Shown piece after piece: positions 21,901-34,000 of a stretch of DNA of 38,969 bases. A program made the translations under genes and the position numbers. The stretch is from positions 1 to 38,969 of the forward strand of contig JANBQC010000249.1 of assembly GCA_027576995.1 (NCBI GenBank). The letters are read 5' to 3'. The notes under the pieces were generated by a model. It was not told the DNA's origin. It made no database searches and saw only the letters and a program-made list of their open reading frames with translations. Source of the stretch: Dimargaris cristalligena. Lineage: Eukaryota > Kickxellomycota > Dimargaritomycetes > Dimargaritales > Dimargaritaceae. The stretch's first letter is position 1. The number at the start of each line of letters is the position of its first letter.

Positions 21901-23292
21901 CCTAAGCCTGCTCCTCTTCCTTCCATTATATTATAGTCCCGTTTTAGGGGGGCTCCTCCTTTTATCGCCCATTGGCCCTAATCTCTTTTTTCTCGTCGTC
22001 ACCCCCCTCTTCTTGCTGCTTTTTGGGGGCGCTGGTTCTTTATAAACCCTCTCCTATTCTTCCACGGGCCGGGTTTCCGGTTTGTTCGTTCATTAGACTT
22101 TCTTGTGCTTATCAATCCCTCCCGTAAATATTTCTCTATTCTCTGCTTCTTTATTCCCGGTGCATATAGTCCATCTATGCGCATATATCCCCGCCGCGGC
22201 TCTCTTTCACTTACTGTATATTTATTTACCTTCGCCAAAAGCCTCTTGTAGCAGTCGACCACCCTCTTTCTTCTCCCTTCGCTCTTTAAGTTGTGTTAAT
22301 AGTGTCTTCGCTTGTCTATCTTTCTGGGGGTGTTTTATATTTCGCCCAAGCGTGCCTCAGCCTTTTTCGGTCATCGTTACTCGGTTGCCAGCTCAGCATG
22401 TACTGACCCTACCAACTATTTCTCAATTTTGAATGCGGCGTGTCGCTTTATTCAGGCTTCTTACTTATTCTCACTCACTTACTCATCCCTCGGCTATTTC
22501 CAGTATTTTTTCCGAGAACCGCGTCACCGCCTTTTCAGAAGTACATTTGCCTTTTAACAACGCGTCCAACCGTAAGTATTAGTTAGCCCCACTGAACAAC
22601 ACCCTTCTGTGTGCATGCACCCACCAGTCAGAAGAACGGGTGTTCCAAGGACCAGTGGGAAGGAGTGGTGTGTGTGGGTTGTGGCCCAAGAGGGCTCTCT
22701 TCGTTGCTCTCCCAACCACCAGATATCATCAGTCTGTACTACCCCATTTCTTCCCACTTGTGCACTGTCCGAAACGCCTTCCTCCTTGAACCCTTTTCCC
22801 CGGCTACTTACTAGCCACCATGGTTACTGACTGGTTCACTCCACTTAGTGTTGTTCAGTCACCCACCACACCCCCCTATGTTTTTTTTCGCCAGCTGAAA
22901 AAAATAATAGTCCTAATGTGGCGGTAGCTTGTGCTTTTGGGTAGGCGTAGTCCTACACTGGCCATCTCATTAAACCGTACCCGCTTAAGAAGGTCCTTTT
23001 ATACAAGTTTACTGCGTCCAGGGATGCATGTGCCGTGGGGATCATCCATTCAGTCAAGAATGTGGCTAGTTTACAAACCTTATGCGGGTGGGTGCCCCTG
23101 CCGCTTGGGGTTCCTCATTCATCTAATTAGCCGTCACGGCCATTAAATTAGGACCTCTTGAATTAACCCATGGCTGGTTCCACGTGTGCGCTATCGTCCA
23201 TTTTACTGCCATACCATACCATCCTTCTACCAATTGCCCTTTTATAGACTCCTAGCTCGTTCAGCACTCGCCCAGCCGCCACTATCTATACC
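18947..23292. other. Long divergent intergenic region
   Basis: This 4.3-kb gap separates the minus-strand genes from the plus-strand genes, so it should hold two divergent promoters. The part to about 21700 has mixed composition and only short, unsupported frames. From about 21890 to 22560 the plus strand is strongly pyrimidine-rich, typical of a fungal promoter or leader. A possible leader intron follows. A short TA run lies near 20510. No tRNA or rRNA was seen. Confidence 0.5.
22572..23247 (+). other. Candidate 5' UTR intron of the downstream gene
   Basis: A consensus donor GTAAGT follows the pyrimidine-rich leader at 22572. A pyrimidine-backed acceptor (CCTTTTATAG) ends at 23247, 45 bases before the ATG at 23293. 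Possible branch sites (TTAAC, CTAAT) lie 90-130 bases upstream of the acceptor. The intron would be 676 nt, longer than the coding introns in this window, as leader introns often are. This is a prediction from splice motifs only. Confidence 0.35.
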
Positions 23293-25821
23293 ATGAAGGC
23301 TATTAAGTATCACCTGGGGGATTTCAAATCGGGGGACCAGACCGAATCCTTCTTCATATACACCTTCCCCGAACTCCCCAATTTCCAGAACCGGGAACGC
23401 GCTTCCCCCAATTCCCCACAGCCGGCTAGTCCGCCCCTTTATTACCGTGTGCGGGACATCGTCACTGTCTTTCTCAACAAATTCCCCGAATATATCACAC
23501 ATTGCCTGCCTGTCCTGAAGGGGTTCGACCCCTTTTACATCCTGGAGAGCCAAACCGATGAGCTCTTCATCATGGTGGCTGCCCTACAGAGCATTGCCTA
23601 CAAATTCCCTGACCAGCCCCATCTGACCAATTTCTGTGCCTTCCGCTTGGAGGAGTTCAAGCGCGGCCAGGCCAACAATGTTATGCTGTCGCTCGGATTT
23701 AGCCGCATCCGCCGGCCAGTCGCGACTGAAGAGGGTAATATTCCCATTAAAGTAGACGAGCGGCAGAGAAGCGTTAGTGCCACCCAGCCAGCCACTCGTC
23801 CCCGCGAGCCTCAGGCTGCCCAAATGGCTCGTGGAACCACCACACCGTCCGTCACCGGGGCGGGCTACCCGGAACCTCGCTCTCCACACTACCCCCCTCA
23901 CGGCCCGCCACCGAACAACATGAGCCGGGACGTCAACCGTAGCCATGAAGGGGTCATCCATAAGCCCGGGTACCCACCTTACAACCCCGCCTACGGACCT
24001 GGCTTGCGGGAGTCGGCAGACTACGCAATGCGCCGATCATCCATGGCCGACAGACAGGACGGGGGTCCTCCTTCCAAACGCCAGCGGTCTATCCCGATGT
24101 CCGATGGTTACCCAGCCCTGCCTTCCCCGCTGCATAATGCCCACCACCCCAACGGGCCATACTCACAGCCGCCGCCTCCCCCAGTTGGACATCCGGCCCG
24201 GCCCCACTCCAACCCCCATCCGGGCAATGCCATGCAAATCCCCCCCGGTAGTGGCCCCCACCCCCCTCCGCCCAATATGACCCCGTCGCTGAGCTCGCCG
24301 ATGCACTCGCGGGACCCTAAGCTGAAGAACTCTTTGAACCTAACCGTCTACACCCCCAACTACGACGACCCCGCCCCCACGACCCGACCTGCCGAGGCCC
24401 CTTATTCTGCCCCTGTCCATGGTCCCGCTCCGGGTCAGCCGCAGTCTCATCGTCCCTTGGTGCAGACCATTAACAAGCCGTACCCGCGGCCCCCCAACGA
24501 TCCCAATGGGTATCCGCCCCAGTCGCCCGGTGCCTCAATGGGACACGGTCCCAATATGCCTGTATCCTCCCCACTGCGATCTTCCCACAGTATGGGCGGG
24601 CCCCCTACAGGTCTACCCCGTTCTCGACTGAACTCCGAGTCCCAGATTTCTCGGATAGCCTCGCCGCCCGATGCCTTCCGTCGTCCGTCTGACGTAACCC
24701 CTGGTATGGCCCTACCTGCTCATATGCGAGAGCACCGGGATATCCGGGGGTTCTCTGCCAATGGAGGACCTGAAGGCCACCCGAACGGGCCTGCCGCCCA
24801 AGGACTGCCCAATGGGGGACCTGGCCCTTCGCCTTTCCACCCATCCGAATCACCAGCCCGCCTCCCACCGCACTCGGGTCCCGGACCGATGGGTGGTCCC
24901 TTTCCCGACCAAATGTCGCGCACCACGTCCAGCTCCTCCTCTTTCATGCTGCCGCCGATTAATTCCGGCAGTAGCTTGGGTGGCTTCACACGGCCCCGTG
25001 TCGGCTCGTTGGAGAACAATTTATCCCCACGGGTCCACGGCCCGATTGACCGTCAAATGAGTGAAGCCCTCGATGTAGTTCGTCGTAAGATCGAGCATTT
25101 GAGCACCATGGAGACCCAGCTAGAGTACCAATTGCGCCAGTCCTCGGATATCCTCTCTGCCCTGCACCGCCGTGTACAGGATATGGATACGAACCAGCCC
25201 GGCGCCATTGGTATGCCGACTGGGTCCTCCGAGTTTTGGAATCGGATGCATCAACTCGTTACTCAGTGTATCCAGGGAGGCGAGCCATTCAATTCGACCC
25301 CCGAGGGCCCCCCTTCAAGTGAGCGGGCTCCCGTATCGTCGTCCTCCCTAGCCCAGGCTTCGACGGCTCAGTCCACAACGACTCTGGTGGATAGTGCTAA
25401 CGATAATTGCGATGATCTTTTAAGTATTCTGGCCGATAAAGCCATCTCGGAAGCCCCCTCCTCGTTTATGACTACTGCTCCAGTCCCCGTCCCCAGTGTG
25501 TCACCCACTCACTTGGACCACATTACGAACGGTTCTGTAAGCGCTTCGCCCCTTTCGACTACACTGTCGCCATTCCCTACCTCGCGGACCGTCGCTGTTG
25601 TTGACGAGAGGGAAATTCTGAGAAGTAGTGCTGACATCAATGCTGCCACCGCCCTGCCCCTCCTATCGGTAAACAGCTCAGCTGACAACTCTGCTAGCAA
25701 TAGTGAAGCTAATTCGGTTGACGAACCGCCCTATTCCGGTTCAGACGCTTCCCCTGCGAATAGTTTATCTACCTCATCCATCCACTCGTCGTCTTCCGCT
25801 TCGGTGATGCAGAGCTCGTAG
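23293..25821 (+). CDS. Proline-rich protein with coiled coil and possible NLS, function unknown
   Basis: The single exon of 842 residues starts at an ATG in good context (taccATGaag). Residues 1 to about 140 look folded (YRVRDIVTVFLNKFPEYITH, then FYILESQTDELFIMVAALQS) and are the likely conserved domain, but I do not recognise it. Residues about 150-580 are Pro/Gly/His/Ser-rich and disordered, with a PPSKRQRS basic patch near residue 260 that could be a nuclear localisation signal. Residues about 584-633 form a clear coiled coil (MSEALDVVRRKIEHLSTMET and onward). The tail is Ser/Thr-rich and disordered and ends ...SVMQSS. This layout fits a scaffold or transcription cofactor, but that is a guess. 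Codon bias is strong and GC-rich, so the coding call is solid even though the function is not. Confidence 0.85.
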   Translation: MKAIKYHLGDFKSGDQTESFFIYTFPELPNFQNRERASPNSPQPASPPLYYRVRDIVTVFLNKFPEYITHCLPVLKGFDPFYILESQTDELFIMVAALQSIAYKFPDQPHLTNFCAFRLEEFKRGQANNVMLSLGFSRIRRPVATEEGNIPIKVDERQRSVSATQPATRPREPQAAQMARGTTTPSVTGAGYPEPRSPHYPPHGPPPNNMSRDVNRSHEGVIHKPGYPPYNPAYGPGLRESADYAMRRSSMADRQDGGPPSKRQRSIPMSDGYPALPSPLHNAHHPNGPYSQPPPPPVGHPARPHSNPHPGNAMQIPPGSGPHPPPPNMTPSLSSPMHSRDPKLKNSLNLTVYTPNYDDPAPTTRPAEAPYSAPVHGPAPGQPQSHRPLVQTINKPYPRPPNDPNGYPPQSPGASMGHGPNMPVSSPLRSSHSMGGPPTGLPRSRLNSESQISRIASPPDAFRRPSDVTPGMALPAHMREHRDIRGFSANGGPEGHPNGPAAQGLPNGGPGPSPFHPSESPARLPPHSGPGPMGGPFPDQMSRTTSSSSSFMLPPINSGSSLGGFTRPRVGSLENNLSPRVHGPIDRQMSEALDVVRRKIEHLSTMETQLEYQLRQSSDILSALHRRVQDMDTNQPGAIGMPTGSSEFWNRMHQLVTQCIQGGEPFNSTPEGPPSSERAPVSSSSLAQASTAQSTTTLVDSANDNCDDLLSILADKAISEAPSSFMTTAPVPVPSVSPTHLDHITNGSVSASPLSTTLSPFPTSRTVAVVDEREILRSSADINAATALPLLSVNSSADNSASNSEANSVDEPPYSGSDASPANSLSTSSIHSSSSASVMQSS

Positions 25822-28800
25822 ATTGACGCTTGCTCGTATATTTACTATATACTATCCCTTCTTACTACCACTATTCACTTTTCGGACTTGGCCCTAACTA
25901 TACTGATATATGCATGTGTCTTATTTAAGTTTGTCAAATCTATACCCACATCTGATTATGATATTATTTTACTCGTTTTAATATTTAGAGTGATACTTGA
26001 AGTTTGGAGTAGCCCTCTACTTTTGAACTGATTTTCCGCATCGAGTCTTGGCGGTATTCCTATTTTTTTTTTGGCTTTCTTCTATAGCACCTATTATTGA
26101 CGTTTTATTATATTTATATTTCTACCGGTGATCAGATCAACCGCCGGTTGTTCATAGGACCTTATCATAGAATATTTCGGTTGATTAACCCTGCCTTGAT
26201 ATTTGGTTAGTGTAGCCATTGCACACTTACTCTCCACATTTTCTATTTTTACATTTTTTGGTTTTGGTTTTGTGGTTAAAGATTTTATTACTATTTAGTG
26301 AATGTTGTTCATGTACAAAATAATTAGTCGATTAGTAAAATAATTTGGTTCTTGATTCCCTAAATGTAATTTGCATTGGCAGGGTACTCTACATGGTTAA
26401 TGAGATAGGGCTGGGGCCATAGCCTTCAAAGGGATTACCGATATCGAAGGGTAAGTCTGTTATAACTTAGCTGGGCAGATGTATAAAATATACTTACTGA
26501 CACGGGACATTAGCGAAGTAAATATTAGGCACCGTTGGTGGAACGGAACTGCCCATTAATTAGCGACTTGGTTCCCACCTGTTGTGCCACCACGAATATT
26601 ACTCTCCCCAGTTTAGTGATCACTTTGCTTTCCCGATTTTTCTAGTTCTCACACACGGTGCAAATGGGGTATACAGGGCTAAAGGAAAGGGATCATATGA
26701 TATGAGTCTAAAGGAAGTCTGTTTGGTTCCACTGTAGCTCACCTGATTTAGTGGTAACCGATTTTGCTCATTGTAACTTTATTTACTTCAAATTCACTGG
26801 CTACTTTGGCCTAGTATATCCAGTGGACATCATTCGCCCCGTTGCGTAGGAAGGCTTGTGAAAGGGACCGCCGCCTCCTACCTACCATTATGAAGAGGGG
26901 TCCCTCACAGCGTCTACGATGAACCTCTACTTACCTACTTCTCTTTGTAATATTGGCCTGGAACTTACCAGTGTCCCATTAATACCATTGGGTATCACGA
27001 GGGCTAGTGTTGGATATGACCACACAGAGAAATATGATACGGTCGATTCAGCCACGCAAAAGATAATATTAGGGTTATTAAATGTAGTTATACTGGTTTA
27101 TAAACACCATCGCGTCAATTTTTCCCCTCATGATTGACCGGGTCCCTTTTGTAGCTGCAGTAAATCGCCCGCATGTGCAATATGTAATATAGCGTGGTGG
27201 TATTTGGATTGCCATTTAAAAGCGTAGAATGCTTGTCCATTAAGTGCCGGAAAGCACTACGTTAAATCCAGTGGGTCATCCGTGCTAGTCTGCTTACGAG
27301 GGAGACACTGAGCTTGGCTGGACTCTGGCAACATATTTCAGCATAAGCTAAAACGATTCAAGAAGGAGGAGACTGGATAGGGCAATGTTAGCTAAGGGTA
27401 CTACTATGTAATTTTACTAATGGGTTGATACAGCAGGTGTTAGATGAATGGTAATATAATCAGATATAATAGGTGTAGAAACATGGGGTCAGAGCCAGGG
27501 TCAGGTAAACATTCCACAGCCCTAGTGGAATAGCAAAGGAAATTAGACGGTAGCCTTTTGAAAGGGTAATACAAGTGCACAAAGGGGTAGGTATAGTTTG
27601 CGTAGTAGCGGTGGTGGGTAGTAAATGGATGAAGCTGTTCCAACACATGTAATAGAACTATCACAAGTATATATATAATAGTAAATCAGGAGGGGAGGGG
27701 AGTATGTTCTAAGACTAAAACAAGGAAAGCGCCGGTTTAATTGTTTGTCTAATGTCAAGCCGAGAAGGTTCTGCTTCTGGAATGCTAGGGAAGCGAGGAC
27801 TGCCAAGCGGACGAACATAGCTACCAGTAAAACCCATTAAGAGTGGGGTAATTATGGGCATTGCCAAAGGCAGTTAAAGATATGGCCCAGTTGCAATATG
27901 AGGCAGTTGGTGGCAGGGAAACAGGAAAGCCGATGGTAGCTGTCATATCTAATGATCGGCTGGCTAGCTATACCTCCAGATTAGCGGATGGTTCGGCTGT
28001 ATCCAATGCCACTAAAACATTGGCATACCTTGAATGATGAATGACTAAAAACGACGAACTACGGATGAAACACAGATCAGATGACTGGGTTTTTGATCTA
28101 CCAACAGCAATATCTATCTATGGCCCGAAAGTAATGCCAGGGCTTGACCTAGTCTCTTTCGAGCGCTTCATCCCAAACAAAAGAAGCCGGTGAAGCAATT
28201 GTGGGGTTGGAGAAAGGAGAGCAAACCCAATAGGAATTTAGCACTGTATGCCGAAATGTCACCTCCCCTAACCACTAAGGGATATGTCTTTAATCAATGA
28301 CCTCGTCCCTGTTAGGGGGGCTATGCCTACTATATCCCCTTATACTTTTAAAACCATATAACTGGCTAATTATGGCTGTACGACTCAACACCAAAGTATA
28401 ACATTATATTGAGATGATAGCCTTGGTTTTATAGCCATCTCTTGCGACGGGGCAGAGTGGTCGATTTGAAAACAAAAAATGTGATTTGATTATTTTAACC
28501 ACTTGCTGTCGGTCGATTGGTCATTGTGGAATTCAGACTACCCATAAGGAACACGGTGGCATACTTGGAGAAGTTAAGGGCTGTGTATGAAGAGCTGGCA
28601 TGACCATTCCTCAGTCCAAATTGGCCAAGTAATATACACGCGCATTATGGGAATAGTAAGTTGAGTGTAAAAGAGAGGAATTGTAAGATATATATCAGCG
28701 TCCAAGAGGGCACTGTGGTCGGTTCCACAGTTCGTTGAAATATGATGTGGTTGGTGTAGTATCGATACTCGTATTTTTGAAATAGATGACCAAGCCCATC

Positions 28801-29194
28801 GATGCGCGCAGCGTTCGTCCATCGGGGAATATAACTAGCCCATGGGGGGAACTCATGCCATACGCAAGCTTAATGGCAGGCTCTCTCCTCTCTGATACGA
28901 CCTCAAAGAAGCCCATGCATATTTATATAGGATCGTTTCGCATCCTCAAACCAACCGTACTTTCTTTATTAGTAGAATTTCTTATCAAGGCCTTCCTTTG
29001 ATATTCCTGAACCTGTATTTACTCAAACCGTAAGGATCACCTTTACTTTGTTATTGAATTACTTACTGGTTGTTTGCGGACCAGTCTAATTTGTTGCTTA
29101 TTGGCCAACGATCCTACGAACCGTGCGATTTATCGGAGTCATTACCGCCCTGGGCCTGAGGTTATTTGGGCCACACGGATCTCAATGCTGGCCC
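25822..29194. other. Intergenic region, 3.4 kb
   Basis: The first ~500 bases are T-rich and hold the 3' UTR of the upstream gene. The remainder has mixed composition with several short frames on either strand (for example 26919-27137 plus and 27543-27818 minus), none with domains or coding bias. No RNA gene, transposon end or array was seen. The last few hundred bases should contain the promoter of the F-box-like gene. Confidence 0.5.
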
Positions 29195-29948
29195 ATGGCT
29201 ACTCCAGCTACAATGTCCGAACCCTCATATGAGGTTACATCGCAGCCGGAGAAGTCGTTTAATCTCCTGGGTCTGCCCTACGAACTTCAGTTAGCAATGC
29301 TAGAAACATTACCCACCCAAGAATTGCTGGGGCTGCGCCGAGTTAACAAAGGGAGCAAAAACTTTGTCGATGATTCACTCCATGCGACACGCGAGACGGT
29401 AAGAAACTCGGATGCCAATTATAACAATGTAATTATATAATGTGGGATTGGCCTTCCCGAGCTACACTCACTGGTGGGTATCCACATGATAAGCAGCAGT
29501 ATGCTTTACCGTAAGCAAGACGACCTGCTAATCGCCTTATTGACCGAGCTGAAGAAGCATGGTGTAGACTTTGCCAATTTCCACTATCTGAGCATGGCAA
29601 TGGCAGCAGCCTACGGTCAGGGTGAGACTGCGACCAAAATCAACCAACTGATCCAATTTGATTCGTTCACTTTAGTAGAAAATGGTAGGCTGCGCCACTG
29701 TCGAAATGCACACAAAGGCGATGCCGATTTACGAACAATTGTGGCCCGGTGTTACCTACGCCGACTTCGCCGTAGACTGTCCTAAGCCCGGGGTGTTTAA
29801 TACTGAGGCTGCATTGAACGATGCCCTTGGAGACTTCGTCATTACGATCGACCGGCACTATCTGACCACCCTGGGCGTCGAGGCGGATACGGCTGCGGCC
29901 GACGCGTTATCCCTTTCGGCAATGGTAGAAACCATGAGCATTAATTAG
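29195..29948 (+). CDS. Small F-box-like protein, three exons
   Basis: Exons at 29195-29398, 29462-29621 and 29689-29948 give 207 residues. The start ATG sits in good context (gcccATGG). The frame before it has no other ATG nearby. Residues about 20-60 (FNLLGLPYELQLAMLETLPT, then QELLGLRRVNKGSKNFVDD) match an F-box: Leu-Pro-x-Glu-Leu, Leu-x-x-Leu-Pro, then Leu-Arg-x-Val-Asn-Lys. F-box proteins link substrates to SCF ubiquitin ligases through Skp1. Intron 1 (63 nt, GTAAGA...GAG) removes an in-frame TAA at 29438; its acceptor GAG is non-standard, which is the weakest point. Intron 2 (67 nt, GTGAGA...TAG, with a CTGAT branch-like word) joins Q|GCATVEMH in phase 1 and resolves a frame change. The C-terminal two thirds match nothing I recognise. 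Alternatives are a pseudogene or different splicing. Confidence 0.6.
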
Positions 29949-29980
29949 ATGGATGCTGTTTGCCGGGATTTCCCCCCCCA

Positions 29981-30082
29981 TATTTTTATAGTTTTATATT
30001 TATAACAAATTTATATCCATATACTTATTTATATATAAAGATATCGATATATATATATAGATATATATATAAAAATCTATAA
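29981..30082. repeat. AT-rich low-complexity stretch after the F-box-like gene
   Basis: About 100 bases are made of TA, TTTATA and ATATAG words, starting some 30 bases after the stop codon. The ends carry near-complementary words (TATTTTTATA and TATAAAAAT) that could pair. It may mark the 3' UTR and transcript end, but composition alone could produce this. Confidence 0.45.
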
Positions 30083-31041
30083 TAGTGGTGTATTTTGTTC
30101 GTCACCAGTGGGCCGTGGTAAACGGGGGAGCTTAATTACAGACTGTGTATATCTAGCATTTGGGGACTAAGGGGCTGGATTAAATACAGGCGGGATTAAA
30201 TAGTGGAGTGAGAGTTATGGGCAGGATAATTGACTCCCCAGACCCTTTAACTATTAGGTAGAATACTATACTTGGATCAAAGTGAGGGAAGCAAGGAGGG
30301 AGCGGCGGCTTAGCCAATGGGCGATCAGGACGTTTGTTTACCATTTGAATCTGCCAATCATGGCGGCTGTTTATATTTGACGGGCGGTTAATAACGGGGG
30401 AAGAGTTAAAGGAAAGGGTCCATGGTTGCTATTCCGCTGTTGTTGAAAGGGAATAATATAGCCGATGTGGCATGTGTTCCTGCTACAGCGGCGGCCAATG
30501 AATTGATCAATTGGGTCTATTTTGATTTGGGGGGGTTTGGTTAGATACCACGCCAAATCTACCTAACTATGGCTTCACATTACATCCCCCGCTGCTTGGC
30601 CAGACTATACTAGATATCCACAAGTCTGGCCAAGCGCACTCCCTTTTTCTCGTACTATCTTTTTGTTGCGCCTGCCTGAACCTCCCCCGTTTGTTGTCGA
30701 ATCTCTCTCTCTCTCTCTCTCTCTCTAACTCTCTACAGTCGCCCCTTCCCCACCGACCCCTCGTTTCTCCGTCAGCAGTAGTTGCCTTTTCGACCCTAAA
30801 CCCCTCTGCGCTTTATACCTACTATTCGCCCACCGTTATAGGAGGAGAGGATTCCTTCTCCATTCCATTCCAACCCAGCCGAAGTACGGTGTAGCAGCCA
30901 CTCTTACTCTCCCACTGCTACTCACCCTTTCCGCCTACCTTATCCCCTGCTTCACTCCACTTGCCTTCCTTTTCTTCCTCTCTCCATCTCTACTACACCT
31001 CCTCCCTTCTCTTGGGCCTTGCCGTTTTTTAACCTTTGACT
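30083..31041. promoter_or_regulatory. Upstream region and pyrimidine-rich leader of the PP2A B'' gene
   Basis: The gap holds no gene. From about 30640 to the ATG at 31042 the plus strand is very CT-rich, with a (TC)n run at 30702-30726. This is the common composition of fungal core promoters and 5' leaders. A TATA box is not obvious. Confidence 0.45.
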
Positions 31042-34000
31042 ATGGCCACCGCCAGCCATCCCCCCAATCCCGAACGCACCCCCAACAAGGTCGGTTTGCC
31101 CAGCACCCCCAGCAAGTCCGCCGTCTCCCTGTTCGCTTCGCCCATCAAGGCCGATGAACTTTGCATCAACCCCAAATGGTCCCCCCACTCCCCTTCACCA
31201 CGCTCGAAGCGTCTATTCACCGCCTCGGCCGATGCCGTGCGCAACAAGCGGATCATGGCTGACCTGTCCCATACGGCCGGAGAAGGAGGCAGTGGTGCCC
31301 TCCCGATGGACAAGGAACCCCGGACACCGAAGGAACCCGCCTTCTCCGTATTTTCCCCCTTCGCCCGGCGTCAGAGCCCGGCGTTGGCCGCTATCCGGAG
31401 CCCACAGCGACTGCTCCTTAGTCCCAAGTCCATCCCGCCGTTGAGCCCCGTGCTGAGTTCCAAAAAATTAAAACACATCACCACAGGTTAGTAGGCCCCA
31501 GGCTTTTTTAATATGTCATGCTTTTGTTATCCCAGATCGGACCTTGCTTTGGGCCTGGGTACCATTGCGGTATACCACTGGTGAATATGGATAGGCACAT
31601 TGCCCTCTAATGTCAAATTATATCCCGCCGGCCCAGTGGACTAGCCGGGATGTAAATGACCTATTTTGGCGTAGAGTCACGGATACTGTCCGCAATAGTA
31701 TATATTTATTGTGGCTCAGGTAGAATGGCCTCGAATTCGCTTTCGGAGCCGACGGGTACATCACTGCACCACCCCCAATTAACCAGCGGCCGTCTAACCA
31801 TCTCGCTTTCCAACTTGACTGCATCTAACTATTAAATGTGTCCTCGTAACAGATAAGCATGATATCCATCGCTTCCACCAATACTCTTCGCCTCTATCGC
31901 GGGTGAGCCCTACCACCAATCCGGACACCCTGGCCCTGCCCACCCATCTCTACCAGGGCCTCGGCCAAGATCCGGAACATTCCCCCACTGCCGCTCGTGT
32001 CTCGGCTGGTTTCGGTCGCGAGCGCAACTTCAATGAATTACTAACCGATCAGGAGCCGGTGCCACTGTCCAGCCCCCTCCACCCATTGACTTCCGCTCCC
32101 GAAACCGAGTTCAAGCAGAGTCCCGTTTGCCGTTCTCTCTTTGATGCCTCGAAAAAGCCACCGTCCAGCCCCGTGCGGGAAACCACCAAAAGCAAATTCG
32201 ATGACCTGGGTGAATTATCCCCCACCGCTCCCCGTATTACCCGGGATACCCGCGGCCCGCGGACCCCGTGTACCCCTCGCCACACCAAACTACCTCGCTT
32301 CGCCTCAGCTGATCTCTTGGCATCGACCCCCTCCTCTTCATCGAAGGGCACCACCATCAGTCGGGAGGACACAGCGGCCCCTGCCTCTAGTCAGATTCCC
32401 CCATTTTATTTCCCGGGCGGTCGACCGGCCGCGAGCCTTGATCTCCAGGTATTGGCGGCCCGTCAGGTCCAACAGGTCAAATATGCTCTTACCGACGACT
32501 TCGGCATTACTTCCGAGGATTTCCTGCGGGTGACGGAAATTTGCGGTCTGCCCCGCTTCACTAACAAGGCCCTGTTCCAGCGGGTCTTTGGCGCCCAGGC
32601 CTCCGTCATGGATGCCAATCCCCACCATGACCTGTCCCAACTCAGCCATCGCCAAAAACCCATGGTCAACCTTCACCGCCAGTTCGCCCGGTTCTGGCAA
32701 CCCCTTCGTACCTCGAGTCCCGACGAGGACGCCCTGGTGTTTAATCTCCTGCGGAGGGAGGACCGGCCGTGGCTGGAGCCCGATGATTTTTTGGTGATTC
32801 TGGAGGACGTGATTGATAATCACCCGGAATTGGAGTTCTTGGACGGTCAGGATATCTTTAAGGAGCGCTACGCCGAAACCGTCATTGAACGGCTCTTCTA
32901 CCAGACCGCCCACAGCTGGGATCGACGCATTACCTTAGCTGAATTCCGTAAACATTCCCTGGCCCGTATGCTCCGTGAATTGGAGTCGGCTATTGATGTG
33001 GACGTTGTCGAACCCAGCTGCTTCTCCTACAAGCATTTCTATGTGATCTATTGCAACTTCTGGGAATTGGACACCGACCACGATATGCTGATTGACCTGG
33101 AGGACCTGTCCCGCTACCACGATAATGCCCTAAATGAACGCATTCTCCATCGCATTATGGAGGGCCGCGGAAAACCCAGTGAATTGCCTCCGCCCTCTTC
33201 CTACCGAGCCACCGCCCCACATAATGCCCCCCATGGCGGGGTTCCCATGGTCCCCTTTAGTACCGCCTTCCCCATTGTACAGCCCACGGCCCGCCATCCC
33301 TTCCAAATGACCTACCGGGACTTTATCTGGTTTCTCCTCTCGGAAGTCGATAAAACCTCTCCTACGGCGGTGGAATACTGGTTCCGGTGTATCGACTTGG
33401 ACGGCGACGGTACCATTTCGGTATACGAGCTGGAATACTTCTTCCAGGAACAGGCGGAGCGAATGGAGATTCACTCGGGCGAGGTCATTCGTTTGGATGA
33501 TTGTTTGTGCCAAATTATGGATATGGTGCACCCCGCCCGGGATGGACTGATCACCCTGAACGATCTCAAACGTTGCCCCTACCCCGCCCCCGTGATTGAT
33601 ATGTTCATCAACTTCAGTAAATTTGTAGAATACGAGAACAAACACCAAATGTTGCAGCAGCAACTCCTTGAAGTAGCCCTCCAAGCCCCCCGGGGAATCG
33701 ACCAGAAGACCCTCATTTCCCTGAAAGTCCAATTTCTGTGTAGTCAACCCAGCGACTGGATCAATTATGCCGATGTGGAGTACGAAAATCTACTGGCGGA
33801 GGAAGCCGAGGAAAGCCAACCGGAGGCGGTCGTCGAACTGACCCCGCACGCCCAAACGGAGAGTCGGAGAGTGGGGCCCGAATCCCAATCATACGTTGAC
33901 CCGAACCCCTCGGATACGGACACCACCTCCACCACCTCCCATACCCACTCGCAGCAGCTGGACCACGACGATGATTTCATGGGTCCGCCGTCGCAGGTGG

